The notes beneath the pieces are model-generated. The model did not search any database and was not told the DNA's origin. It worked only from the letters and a program-made list of their open reading frames with translations. From Flavobacterium sp. CF108 (GTDB lineage: Bacteria > Bacteroidota > Bacteroidia > Flavobacteriales > Flavobacteriaceae): a stretch of DNA of 64,000 nt. Below, piece by piece: positions 36,318 to 45,799 of this stretch (its first letter is position 1; the number at the start of each line of letters is the position of its first letter). The stretch is from the NCBI RefSeq assembly GCF_900129795.1, contig NZ_FQWW01000007.1, positions 186,001 to 250,000 of the forward strand. The letters run 5' to 3'. The position numbers and the translations under genes are program-made.

Positions 36318-39300
36318 TCAAAGACTTTTGTTAACGTCGAGGATTTTATTAATCAAAGCCAGTACCGTTACAACGCTGCCTCCCACTAAAGTTACCTGAT
36401 CATAACTGTCTTTATTAAGATACATTAGCAGAATCAAGGCACTAACGGCAATAATTATTATCGGAAACTTAAATTTGCTATAGGTTCCATTCTTACTTTG
36501 GTCGTTAAATCTTTGGATAAATGATGCATCGCGTTTACTTTTAGATAAAATAAAAATTCTAAAACTCAAACTCATCATTTTTAATCTTCCGGTTAATTTA
36601 TGACAGTCAATTATTCCATTTTCCATAAGAGTCATAAGAGTATCTTTGTTTTTGTAATTTACAAAGTGATCTAAGGCAAAATCATAAAGAACGTAGCGAG
36701 TTTCACTTGGGAGGCCTTTCCAGATAGCATCATACTCATTGTAAAATCGTTTATGGTTAGAATTAAGTATAAAATCCATTCTTAAAAAAGGGGATATTTC
36801 ATTCTTATTATCCCAATCAAAAACTTCGTCGATATAAATTCTGCGTTTGGGCGGGACTTTAATGTTATTAGATTTATCGACTTTGTCTGCTTTGTTGGTA
36901 CTATTAGCCTGAATTAGTTTTTTTATATCATCATTATTTACCATGGCGATAAAAACGTGATCATTTGTTAATTTATTTTTCGTGAATGGATAGTATTTTT
37001 CATAAGAAACCTGCATTAAATCATAAAAGAAAAAACGGTTACTATAGTAGTTTAGTAAGAGATAGGCCAAAATGGTAATAAATAAAACAAATATCAATAA
37101 GGAAGAAATGATTATAATTGAAGCAATATCATTTTCACCTTGAAAAATTGCCAGCGAATTTAGATAATATTTGTCGCTAAGTCTGCTGAATGTAAAATTT
37201 TTAATTTCGTAACTGGCAGGACGATCAAAAAAGCTAAGGTTTGCCTTTTGCATGATATGATCTTCAATTTGTTCTTTGCTTTGATTTTTGTTTAGATCTT
37301 TAGGCTGTTCTTTGTTTTGTTCGTTAGTTTGGTTTTTAGATTGTACTTTGTTTTGTTCTTTAGTCTGTTCCTGACAATTACAGTTATAAGCTTCGGTTAC
37401 TCTATCAGGTATTATAAAATCATCTTTATCTTTTATATTTTGCTCTTTGGCATCAATTGAAGCGCAGTAGTAGTTTGCAAAATCATTTATTTCGGTAACA
37501 TAAAAAGCACTAATTAAAACGAATGGAAATACAAAAAACTGATACAAAAGTCTTGCAGTAAGGAAGCTGGTATAAGGAATTCTGTTAACCCCTTCATTTT
37601 TATTTACAAACGCCTTAAGTTCATCTTTTTGTCCATTTCTCCATTTTCTGTAATGGAAAACTAATCTGATATGTACGCTGAAAAGTAGTAAAACTGCAAA
37701 AAACAAATTCCATTCTAAGTATACAAATAAGGGAGGAAGAATGGTAGGAATAACTAAAAACAAGACCAGTTTATTTAGTAGCATCTTAGGGTTTAGAGTA
37801 CGAATACTTAAAGTAATCAGGTTTATAAATGCAGCATTTAAGCCAAGTGCTATACAGAAAACTAAGACTATAGAAGGAGCAAAAATGAAAGATGCTATTA
37901 ATGCTAATAGAATTGAAATACCATTGACAATTAATAATAGTTTATATTCATCAGTTCGGCTGTTATCTGGAAAAAGATAATAAAAGTGATGTTTTGACAA
38001 AGCACTAATGCGGCCGCTGTAAAAAATTATGGAATAGATATAATTGATTAATATTATAAAAAAGCCATATAAAACCGCAATTAAAAATCCGTTCGTAAAT
38101 GTAAATATGGATAAACGATCGAGGTGAGACAAATCACGGACTCCAAGAATATAGATAGGGGAGATACTGTTTATATCTAACTTTTTTGCATAGATTTGAT
38201 ACGCTTTTCCTTGATATTCCATTTCAAATGAATTAGGAATTATACCAGATAGCACGCTCGCAAATTCAGGATTACTTTGAGATTCGTAATATAAATTTTG
38301 ATATAAATTCTTCCCGGGATCATTTTGCAGTATAATACCTCCATATCGGTCTACAATCATATAACCAGTTCCCGGAGGCAGTTCTAATTCATCAGAAAAA
38401 TATTCTCTAAAAGCAATACCTTCAATTCCGCTTTTCGGTTTTTCAAGGGAATCTTTTTGGGCATATATTAATTGGTACTTATTACTGTCTCTTGAAAAAA
38501 CGGCAGTTAGTACAGGCCCGGTTTTTATATTACCTGTATTTTTCTGCTGCAGTATTTTGAAGTACATTCTATCTGAATATTTTCTTGGGATATCGAGTTT
38601 TGTATTAGTTAAATCTTTGGTAAGTATCCCTTCATTGTCCATTCTAAAATAGTTATCCAAATATTTAATCAGTTTTAAACTATTTGTATCTTTTCTAAAA
38701 TTGATTATATCCTTTTTTAAATTAGTTATATCTTTTTTTAAATTAGTTATGTTTTTTTCAAGATTATTGGTATCTTTTTTAAAATCAGTAATTTCTTTTT
38801 TTAAATTAATTATATTTTTTTTAAAATTAGTAATGTCTTCTTTTAAATTATTCGTATCCTTTTTAAAATCGTTATTTTCTAAAATAAGATATTTATCTTC
38901 GTCATCTGAATTATTTTCAGGAAGAGGACCTTCATTTAAATAATTGGTTTTTGAATCGGTTTCTAAATATATTCTGGCAAATTTTATTTCTGAACTTTTC
39001 CATGCTGTTCCCAATATCGAATCATCATTTTTCCAATTCTCATAAGTCTTAATTTGATTGCTAAAAGACTTGTCTATTTTGTTTACCAACTGTTCTAAAT
39101 CATTTATAGTTTTGGTTTTTATGGCATTGTTCCAATAAGATAATGTAGCAAATATGACAAGAATTGCAGTCAATAATCCAATAGAAAATACAACACCAAC
39201 TAAATCAAATTGACTTAATCTTTCTTTGTAGCTGCTTATAACGGGTTTTATAAAATTTATGCCTAATATTAAAAGAATTACTAATATGAGGCTAAAAATC

Positions 39301-40034
39301 AAAAGGTTAGAATCAATTTGCTGCACATTACTGTCAAAGACAGATTTTTGAATTCCCACAGCTAAAAAAAGTGTCTTATTAGTTTGAGGAATATTTATTT
39401 GATTGGTGTAATATCTAACGGAAGATTTTTTAAAACTAAAAGGGCCATTGTTTCTATTGTATCGAATCAAACTATCCTGATCAACAAGGCTGACATTTTT
39501 TGATAAAAATGATTTATGAGATTGACACTGTCCTCCTTCAACAGGACAAATATAAAATGATGTAAAATAAGTGGTAGAATCAATTTTATTTAAAAATTTG
39601 ACTAGATCAATAGTGATTTCATTAGTGATTGTGTCCTTAAAAACATCCTTTTTATCTGGATTATTAACGGAATCTGTAGATCTTTCTAATAATTTTATTG
39701 TCCTTGATAATTTTATTGTCCCGTTTTCAAATTCCTGATATTTTTTTTTATTTATAGTAATACTATCGATATAAATATTTGTAAAATCCCTATAGTATAT
39801 TAGGCGAGAGTTGTCTGTTGTATCGCTTATAAATTTGACCTGATCATCTATGTAAGCATTCAATTGTTTTTCGATACCTTGTAAAATAACTATATTTTTG
39901 GCATCTTCTTTTTGCTGATTATTAGGGAGAATATAAGAAAGATATCCAAACGTTAATGCAGCAATAATCACCGCCGTTACTATGGAGTAAATGTGTTTGT
40001 TGAATAAATCGCCTATGCTGGAAGAAAGTCCCAT
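36318..40034 (-). CDS. Large multi-pass membrane protein of unknown function, 1238 aa
   Basis: A membrane helix at about 15-34 is followed by an extracytoplasmic domain (about 35-245), helices near 247-265 and 278-300, and a second large extracytoplasmic region (about 300-640). That region ends in a Cache-like segment (GTGYMIVDRYGGIILQNDPG). Five or six helices lie at about 645-860, a loop and helix near 985-1005, a cytoplasmic domain and two C-terminal helices. Two low-complexity segments stand out: perfect heptads of the NLKKDIT type (about 388-448) and a KEQNK-type Gln/Lys/Asn stretch (about 886-924). I recognise no effector domain. The gene starts 24 bp after the lysozyme-like gene, so they are probably co-transcribed. 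Confidence 0.8.
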   Translation of the reverse strand: MGLSSSIGDLFNKHIYSIVTAVIIAALTFGYLSYILPNNQQKEDAKNIVILQGIEKQLNAYIDDQVKFISDTTDNSRLIYYRDFTNIYIDSITINKKKYQEFENGTIKLSRTIKLLERSTDSVNNPDKKDVFKDTITNEITIDLVKFLNKIDSTTYFTSFYICPVEGGQCQSHKSFLSKNVSLVDQDSLIRYNRNNGPFSFKKSSVRYYTNQINIPQTNKTLFLAVGIQKSVFDSNVQQIDSNLLIFSLILVILLILGINFIKPVISSYKERLSQFDLVGVVFSIGLLTAILVIFATLSYWNNAIKTKTINDLEQLVNKIDKSFSNQIKTYENWKNDDSILGTAWKSSEIKFARIYLETDSKTNYLNEGPLPENNSDDEDKYLILENNDFKKDTNNLKEDITNFKKNIINLKKEITDFKKDTNNLEKNITNLKKDITNLKKDIINFRKDTNSLKLIKYLDNYFRMDNEGILTKDLTNTKLDIPRKYSDRMYFKILQQKNTGNIKTGPVLTAVFSRDSNKYQLIYAQKDSLEKPKSGIEGIAFREYFSDELELPPGTGYMIVDRYGGIILQNDPGKNLYQNLYYESQSNPEFASVLSGIIPNSFEMEYQGKAYQIYAKKLDINSISPIYILGVRDLSHLDRLSIFTFTNGFLIAVLYGFFIILINYIYSIIFYSGRISALSKHHFYYLFPDNSRTDEYKLLLIVNGISILLALIASFIFAPSIVLVFCIALGLNAAFINLITLSIRTLNPKMLLNKLVLFLVIPTILPPLFVYLEWNLFFAVLLLFSVHIRLVFHYRKWRNGQKDELKAFVNKNEGVNRIPYTSFLTARLLYQFFVFPFVLISAFYVTEINDFANYYCASIDAKEQNIKDKDDFIIPDRVTEAYNCNCQEQTKEQNKVQSKNQTNEQNKEQPKDLNKNQSKEQIEDHIMQKANLSFFDRPASYEIKNFTFSRLSDKYYLNSLAIFQGENDIASIIIISSLLIFVLFITILAYLLLNYYSNRFFFYDLMQVSYEKYYPFTKNKLTNDHVFIAMVNNDDIKKLIQANSTNKADKVDKSNNIKVPPKRRIYIDEVFDWDNKNEISPFLRMDFILNSNHKRFYNEYDAIWKGLPSETRYVLYDFALDHFVNYKNKDTLMTLMENGIIDCHKLTGRLKMMSLSFRIFILSKSKRDASFIQRFNDQSKNGTYSKFKFPIIIIAVSALILLMYLNKDSYDQVTLVGGSVVTVLALINKILDVNKSL
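37265..37375 (-). repeat. Low-complexity coding repeat (Lys/Glu/Gln/Asn)
   Basis: Short degenerate TTTGTTC-type units on the plus strand encode KEQNK/KNQTN-like segments in the extracytoplasmic loop of the 1238-aa protein, right after a CNCQEQ motif. Confidence 0.7.
38690..38870 (-). repeat. 21-bp coding minisatellite (heptad coiled coil)
   Basis: About eight or nine tandem 21-bp units encode seven-residue repeats such as TNLKKDI, TNFKKNI and INLKKEI. The result is an ideal heptad coiled coil in the extracytoplasmic part of the 1238-aa protein. Copy number could vary by slippage without breaking the frame. Confidence 0.85.
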
Positions 40035-40058
40035 TTTGTTTACTTGATTAATAAAATA

Positions 40059-40844
40059 TCATACCCTTCTTGGATCTCCTTTTAAATACGTTTTGCTGAA
40101 TTTAAAATATTCGGTTGAGGTTCTTTCGCCTGCTTTTCCGTCGACTCTTAGTACGCTTCCGGCTTTATTGAGCAGTGTTTGCAAATCTTTAGCTTCATTG
40201 GTAACAGCTCCGGAATAGTATAATGTTTTATTGCCCTGCGCCAGTATTTGTTCTACAATATGACCATTAGGAAGTGTTATCAGCTTTTGCTCGCTCAAAC
40301 GTCTTAGTAATACCGCAGCCCCGCATTGTTTTGAAACTGCATTAGGATCATATTTTCCGTCTTTTACATATTTCCCTTTTGAATAATGATTGGAATAACT
40401 CCATAAATAGGGAGAATTAATACCTTGTTTATAATAACCTAAACCATTAAATAATTCCAGTTTATAAAGAATTCCGGCAATTTCCCAATTCGTCCATAAG
40501 TTTAGTTTGTCAAAAATTAAAGCATCATTAGCACTGTATTCCCATGTAAAGGGCGGATTACCTGTTTTTGGACGTCCCGCAGGAACCTGAACCGTACGTT
40601 TAGAAAGCGGATCACCATTATGTAAATGAGTATCAAACCTTAAACTAGCTTCCATGCAATGTATTATCGCAACGACATACCAGGGAATATTTAACGGATT
40701 TCCCACAGATTGATACCTTGCCTTATTCGAAACCAATTTTGCAACTAGTTTATCAATTTCAGGATATTTAGCTTCTTTTATAATGCAGGAAGCAAATAAT
40801 TTTTCATAATTAGCTTTCTTGTCTGGTGGTACTATTGAACTCAT
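40059..40844 (-). CDS. Lysozyme-like protein with C-terminal peptidoglycan-binding module
   Basis: The 261-aa protein has residues about 40-190 resembling a lysozyme-like family: IPWYVVAIIHCMEASLRFDTHLHNGDPL with Glu in the HCMEA turn, WEYSANDALIF, LELFNGLGYYKQGI, SPYLWSYSNHY. The last 60 residues (AKDLQTLLNKAGSVLRVDG, GERTSTEYFKF) fit a peptidoglycan-binding-1 type fold. No classical signal peptide is present, so export may rely on another route or a partner. The 1238-aa membrane protein follows directly in the same transcript. Confidence 0.75.
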   Translation of the reverse strand: MSSIVPPDKKANYEKLFASCIIKEAKYPEIDKLVAKLVSNKARYQSVGNPLNIPWYVVAIIHCMEASLRFDTHLHNGDPLSKRTVQVPAGRPKTGNPPFTWEYSANDALIFDKLNLWTNWEIAGILYKLELFNGLGYYKQGINSPYLWSYSNHYSKGKYVKDGKYDPNAVSKQCGAAVLLRRLSEQKLITLPNGHIVEQILAQGNKTLYYSGAVTNEAKDLQTLLNKAGSVLRVDGKAGERTSTEYFKFSKTYLKGDPRRV

Positions 40845-41321
40845 AATCGTTGGGTTTTAATTTATTAATTCATTTGATATCATTTTTTAAATTTCAAAAG
40901 CTTTATAAATAAAAGGGCAATGAGGTAATCAATACGTTATGATGCCTGATTTATGCAAAAGCATACGAAATAAATTAAGCAGTCATTGAAAAAGAAGGCA
41001 TGTAGAATATTCTCTTTGTAGGTGCGTATGAGAATTAATAATTTACTGATTGTAAATATATTATGTAAATGTGATTCAAATTTATCACAATATAAGAAAT
41101 GAAAAAAGGGTGTTTATACCCTTTTTTAAATTTAAACCCCAGAGATAATTCCATCCTTTATATAGCTTGTTTTGTGACGAATAATTCCCGCTTTATGCCA
41201 TTTTTTTATAATTGATTTTCTATCTCCGGTAATTTAGATTCACGGTAGTGTTTTTAAAGTTATTTTAAAGCATTGCCATGTTTTTGAATGCCCAGATTTA
41301 CTAATCAAAAAAATAAAAACG
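40845..41321. other. Divergent intergenic region with an orphan terminator
   Basis: About 480 bp between genes that point away from each other. It holds a strong hairpin (41102-41127) that ends neither neighbour. On the minus strand, an open stretch at about 41132-41233 without a start codon encodes KKWHKAGIIRHKTSYIKDG and ends just before the hairpin. It looks like the tail of a lost gene or an unannotated small transcript. Confidence 0.5.
41102..41127. terminator. Orphan terminator between divergent genes
   Basis: A 10-bp stem AAAAAAGGGT / ACCCTTTTTT with loop GTTTAT has a T-run on either strand. No annotated gene reads into it. Confidence 0.75.
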
Positions 41322-42887
41322 ATGCTAAAACGAAAAAACGGCGCTGATGAGATAAACCTGCCTCATATAGCTCAAAATCTAGATGTAAGTAAAAAAGAAT
41401 TATTATTTGGAGATGCCAAAGACAAGGAAAGTAAAGGAATATTAGGAGATTTGATGGATGGATATGCAAAAGTTCAAATTGAAGATCCAATAAGAGCTTT
41501 TCATGAAAGTAATTTACAGCAAATTGTAAACAACGTAGATTATGGTATTTTAGAGGTATTACAAGGAACTTGGGTAAGTTATAATCATAACGGACAAAAT
41601 GATAGAAAATTAATAGGAAGCGGAATCCACACCACAATTATGCCATCGCCAGGTACAAATGCAGGAACGATTCCCGGAAAATACAGTTTCGATTGCGAAG
41701 AGTATATAGAAAAACTAACCTTTGATTTAGTGCCTGGAGGCGTTCGTAATCGCGGTGGTGCAAACGAACAATTTTGCGGAGCTGTTAAATACGAACAAAG
41801 TATTAAAAGTGTCAACACTGTAGAGGGGCAAGATTCTTTAAAATATACTCCAATTCACGAAGAAAACGGGATGTATTTATGGCTGAGCGATATATTTAAT
41901 TATGCCGCTACCGAAAAAACAATTAAAGAAGATCGCGGTGTACACCCAGTATCACCAACAAACCCAAATAAAGATTTGTATAAAAGCGGCTATCAGGACG
42001 AAACTCTTTTTTTGATTGTAAATGATCATGGACAAAAAGAATATGTAACGCTGGAAAATTTAAACGGAAGACCTTATTCTGAAATTATTGCCTCTAAAGA
42101 ATTGAAGCCCGGAGCCGGACAAACAGGACCTTACTTTATTCCCGATTATTCTATTTCACGAAGCGGAGTAATTCCGCATGGAAGTACTATAACATTATTA
42201 GGAGACTTGGTTCAGGGAGATCCAAGTTATTTAATTGATGGTGCACCTCAATTTCCATATGGAGATGCAGCCTGGAAATACGATCATCTTTCCATTTCAA
42301 GAACTATGGGAGGAGCAGGAGCAAGCGAAAAAAAACCGATAAATCTTGACCAGGCACCGCCTGCCTGGGTATTCGAAAAATTAAATGATATAAATGACCC
42401 CGGAGAGAATAAAATTTATACACAGCGAATTCTTGCTGATGATTTGTATCCCTATTCTGTAAGACCAGATTTGCGCCTTCGTGATTCCATCAAAGGAGAA
42501 AAAATAAAAAACCATGTTCTTATTCAGTTATCATCAAAAAATAAAACAGGAGCACAAGGCGGAATATTAAATGTTCCGTTTGTAAACCGTTTTGTTAGCA
42601 CTGTTGAAATGAACATGACAATGTGGATTGAAACAGTTATAGAAGAAGGAAAAGAAATCCTTCAATTGCAATACGAGCAGATTATATTTTTTGAATTTGA
42701 TTTTGGAGACGACGGCGGAACTACAAGCTGGCCGCACATTCAGGTAAATACACTTCGTAAATTAGAAGATGTTTCACCAGATCAAAAACGTTTAATTGAA
42801 GAGCAATTCCCAAGCTCAAATACCATTAAACCTTCTGCAGCAGCCGGATCTTCTGCACCTTCAGGATGTCCTTATCATAAAGAATAA
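41322..42887 (+). CDS. Uncharacterised 521-aa protein with lipocalin-like GTW motif
   Basis: No signal peptide is present. Residues about 80-170 hold LEVLQGTWVSYNHNGQNDR and YIEKLTFDLVPGGVRNRGG, a G-x-W start seen in lipocalin, FABP and nitrobindin-like barrels. A second segment (about 290-500) has STITLLGDLVQGDPSYL and FVSTVEMNMTMWIE. The C-terminus ends SGCPYHKE, a Cys-Pro pair resembling heme-regulatory motifs. A heme-binding or small-molecule-binding barrel is possible; I do not claim a function. It is divergent from the lysozyme-like gene. Confidence 0.65.
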   Translation: MLKRKNGADEINLPHIAQNLDVSKKELLFGDAKDKESKGILGDLMDGYAKVQIEDPIRAFHESNLQQIVNNVDYGILEVLQGTWVSYNHNGQNDRKLIGSGIHTTIMPSPGTNAGTIPGKYSFDCEEYIEKLTFDLVPGGVRNRGGANEQFCGAVKYEQSIKSVNTVEGQDSLKYTPIHEENGMYLWLSDIFNYAATEKTIKEDRGVHPVSPTNPNKDLYKSGYQDETLFLIVNDHGQKEYVTLENLNGRPYSEIIASKELKPGAGQTGPYFIPDYSISRSGVIPHGSTITLLGDLVQGDPSYLIDGAPQFPYGDAAWKYDHLSISRTMGGAGASEKKPINLDQAPPAWVFEKLNDINDPGENKIYTQRILADDLYPYSVRPDLRLRDSIKGEKIKNHVLIQLSSKNKTGAQGGILNVPFVNRFVSTVEMNMTMWIETVIEEGKEILQLQYEQIIFFEFDFGDDGGTTSWPHIQVNTLRKLEDVSPDQKRLIEEQFPSSNTIKPSAAAGSSAPSGCPYHKE

Positions 42888-43222
42888 TTTTTTTGAACAC
42901 GCTTTTTGTTCCAATTAAAACCTCCAATTTCAGTTGATTTTGGAGGTTTTACATTTAAATCTTAATTGCATGATTTAGGATAGAAATAAATACTTAAATA
43001 TTTAAAAATATTCGCATAATATTTCGCAAACATCTTTTTTATAGATTAATTAATTAGCTTATTTGTGTTAAAAAAAAAGGATTCTTCTTTTTTATATTTA
43101 AAAAATTGACAAATAAACAGTAAAATCTATTTACACTATTATTATTTGGAATAAATACAAATAATTTGGTTTATTTTAACACAACGCATAAATTTGCGCT
43201 ATTAAAAATAATTCTAAATAAC
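42888..43222. other. Intergenic region before the siderophore receptor
   Basis: It contains the terminator at 42917-42950 and then about 270 bp of very AT-rich sequence leading to the receptor ATG. I see no clear -33/-7 pair or Fur-like 19-bp palindrome by eye. Confidence 0.4.
42917..42950 (+). terminator. Terminator after the 521-aa protein gene
   Basis: A perfect 11-bp stem AAAACCTCCAA / TTGGAGGTTTT with a 12-nt loop lies about 30 bp after the stop. Confidence 0.75.
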
Positions 43223-45610
43223 ATGAAAGTAAAAATACTACTTCCGCTATTGAGCTGCCTTATGCTGCTTACAGCTGCTACTTCGTTTGCACAGACAGGT
43301 ACCATCAAAGGTAAAATTTCATTATCTAATGATGAAATCGCTGATAATATCTCAGTAACTTTAAGAGGAACAAAGATTGGAACTGTTACTGATACTGAGG
43401 GAAACTACGAAATCAAAAATATTAAGCCTGGTAATTATACATTAAAGGCTTCTGTAGTAGGATTTTCACCAAAAGAAGAAGCTATCACTATTACAGCAGG
43501 AAAAGAACTTGTAGTAAACTTTACCTTAATCACAACATCTGAAGCGTTGACTGAAGTATTTGTTAAAGGAAATGCAAACAAGTATACAAAAGCAGAAAGC
43601 CAGTATGTATCTAGAATATCAGTTAAAAACCTTGAAAACTCACAAGTTTACAATGTTGTAACTAAAGAATTAATTAAAGACCAGTTAGTAACAAACCAAG
43701 ATGAAGCTTTAAAAAACGTACCGGGTTTATACCAATTATGGGCTGCTACTAACCGTGCAGGTGACGGTGCTTCTTGGTATTCACTTCGTGGATTTACAAC
43801 ACAAAGTTTAGTAAGAAACGGTCTTGCAGGAAAAGTAAACAGTAATACTGATGCTGTAAACCTTGAAAGAATTGAAGTTATTAAAGGGCCATCGGCTACA
43901 CTTTTTGGAAACGTAGTTTCTTCATACGGAGGATTAATCAACCGTGTAACTAAAAAACCTTTTGAAACTTTTGCCGGAGAAATTTCATATCAAAACGGAA
44001 GCTACGGTTTTAACCGTTTAACTGCTGATGTTAATACTCCAATCAACGACGACAATACAGCTTTATTCAGATTAAATGCTGCTTTTGGAAATGCCAATAC
44101 TTTTCAGGATTTCGGTTACTCAAAAAGCTTTTTTGTAGCGCCATCTTTCTCTTATAAAGTAAATGATAAACTTACTATTTCTATTGATGCAGAAATAGGA
44201 AACCAGGACAACTCAGGTATGCCTCTAATTTATTTTGGTGCAGCTCCATCTCAGTTAGGAGTTAAAAATGCTAAAGATCTTGACATCAACTTTAAAAGAT
44301 CATTTTTAGGAGACGAATTTGTGATGAATACTAAAACATTAAATGTTTTTGCACAGGCTTTATACCAAATGTCTGAACAATGGACTTCACAAACTGTATT
44401 TAGCAGCAGTTCTAATAAAGCAACTGGTTTGCAAACATGGTTTTACCTTTTACCAAACCAACAATTATCAAGAAATGCATGGGATGCAAATGGTAGAGAC
44501 AACGCTATTGAGTTCCAGCAAAACTTTAATGGTGATTTCAACATTGGATCAATGAGAAACCGCTTTTTAGTAGGTGGTGATATCTATTATGGTTCAAACA
44601 ATTTAGTATTCAAAAATATCAAAGATTATGCTCCGTATGATGTAATCAATTATACAGGAACGGCAGCTAATTATTATGATTTTAATCCAACGAATGTAAG
44701 GGATATGCTTGCCGGAAATGGTAATAATCCATATACGAGCAACAGTGCTATAACAACGTACAGTGCTTATGTTGCAGATGCCATTAACATTACAGAAAGG
44801 TTAATTCTTTCGGCAGCAGTACGTTTTGATCATTTTGAAAATCAAGGATCATTTGATCCGCTTTCAGGTACAGAGGCTGGCAAATTTTCTCAAAATGCAT
44901 TCTCTCCAAAATTTGGTGCCGTTTTTCAAATTTTAAAAGATCAGTTATCAGTATTTGGTAACTACCAAAATAGTTTTAAAAACGTAGGATTTGCAAGTGC
45001 AAACGAAGGTGGTACTCTTGTATTGAAACAATTTGACCCTGAAAGAGCAAACCAGTTTGAGTTTGGTGTTAAAGCAAATGCTTTCCAAAATAAATTAAGT
45101 GCTACAATTAGTTACTATAATATCAAAGTAAAAGATATCGTAACTGCTGATCCAAATTTCCCAAATGCAAACGTACAAAACGGTACACAATTCAGTAAAG
45201 GTTTTGAATTAGAAGTTACAGCAAACCCAATCCCGGGATTAAACCTACTTGTGGGCTATGCAAAAAATGATTCTGAGTTAAATGATGTAAGGCCTGTAAC
45301 TGCAGGACCAGAAAATTTAATTAACTACTGGTTTAGCTACAACCTTCAAACAACAAAACTAAAAGGATTAGGTTTAGGATTTGGTGGTAACTATGGAGAT
45401 GCTACATACGTTTACAATGCTGGACCAGGTGAAACTTTTGAATTACCTTCTTACGCTGTAGTAAATGCTGCATTGTATTACGATCAGCCTAAATACAGAG
45501 TATCATTAAAAGTAAATAACCTTACAGACGAATTATACTTTAACGGTTATACAACAATAAACGTTCAGGCTCCACGCACAATGATGGGGAGCGTAGCGTA
45601 TAAATTTTAA
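43223..45610 (+). CDS. TonB-dependent siderophore receptor
   Basis: I chose the ATG at 43223 (signal peptide MKVKILLPLLSCLMLLTAAT to FAQ, 795 aa); the upstream extension is not signal-like. A carboxypeptidase-regulatory-like domain (about 25-105) precedes the plug (about 120-265, DEALKNVPGLYQLWAATNRAG, SLRGFTTQSLVRNGL, RIEVIKGPSATLFGN) and a barrel ending in Phe (MMGSVAYKF). The plug style is that of ferric-hydroxamate-type siderophore receptors. It precedes the hydroxamate siderophore biosynthesis genes and should take up their product. Confidence 0.9.
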   Translation: MKVKILLPLLSCLMLLTAATSFAQTGTIKGKISLSNDEIADNISVTLRGTKIGTVTDTEGNYEIKNIKPGNYTLKASVVGFSPKEEAITITAGKELVVNFTLITTSEALTEVFVKGNANKYTKAESQYVSRISVKNLENSQVYNVVTKELIKDQLVTNQDEALKNVPGLYQLWAATNRAGDGASWYSLRGFTTQSLVRNGLAGKVNSNTDAVNLERIEVIKGPSATLFGNVVSSYGGLINRVTKKPFETFAGEISYQNGSYGFNRLTADVNTPINDDNTALFRLNAAFGNANTFQDFGYSKSFFVAPSFSYKVNDKLTISIDAEIGNQDNSGMPLIYFGAAPSQLGVKNAKDLDINFKRSFLGDEFVMNTKTLNVFAQALYQMSEQWTSQTVFSSSSNKATGLQTWFYLLPNQQLSRNAWDANGRDNAIEFQQNFNGDFNIGSMRNRFLVGGDIYYGSNNLVFKNIKDYAPYDVINYTGTAANYYDFNPTNVRDMLAGNGNNPYTSNSAITTYSAYVADAINITERLILSAAVRFDHFENQGSFDPLSGTEAGKFSQNAFSPKFGAVFQILKDQLSVFGNYQNSFKNVGFASANEGGTLVLKQFDPERANQFEFGVKANAFQNKLSATISYYNIKVKDIVTADPNFPNANVQNGTQFSKGFELEVTANPIPGLNLLVGYAKNDSELNDVRPVTAGPENLINYWFSYNLQTTKLKGLGLGFGGNYGDATYVYNAGPGETFELPSYAVVNAALYYDQPKYRVSLKVNNLTDELYFNGYTTINVQAPRTMMGSVAYKF

Positions 45611-45641
45611 GCGATTTTAGAAGTAATTAGAATAGCAAAAC

Positions 45642-45670
45642 GCTCGGACACTGTCCGGGCTTTTTTTTTT
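45642..45670 (+). terminator. Terminator of the siderophore receptor gene
   Basis: The stem GCTCGGAC / GTCCGGGC (one G-U pair, 3-nt loop) is followed by ten Ts, 31 bp after the stop. Confidence 0.9.
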
Positions 45671-45766
45671 AGTACATTCAGCTTATCACAAAAAAAAAAC
45701 ATTATGATTATAAGAAAAAAACTATTTTTTTACATCTAAATAACAGCATAATAATCTTTTTTATAT

Positions 45767-45774
45767 TACTTTTG
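45767..45774 (+). promoter_or_regulatory. -7 element before the LuxR-type regulator
   Basis: TACTTTTG matches TAnnTTTG and lies 25 bp before the ATG at 45800. No clear -33 partner is visible. Confidence 0.45.
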
Positions 45775-45799
45775 TTTAGACTAAATCTAAATAGTAAAA

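Noticed and set aside
38701..38943. 80-aa Phe/Leu/Ser-rich frame on the plus strand
   Set aside because: It is the antisense of the 21-bp coding minisatellite of the 1238-aa protein.
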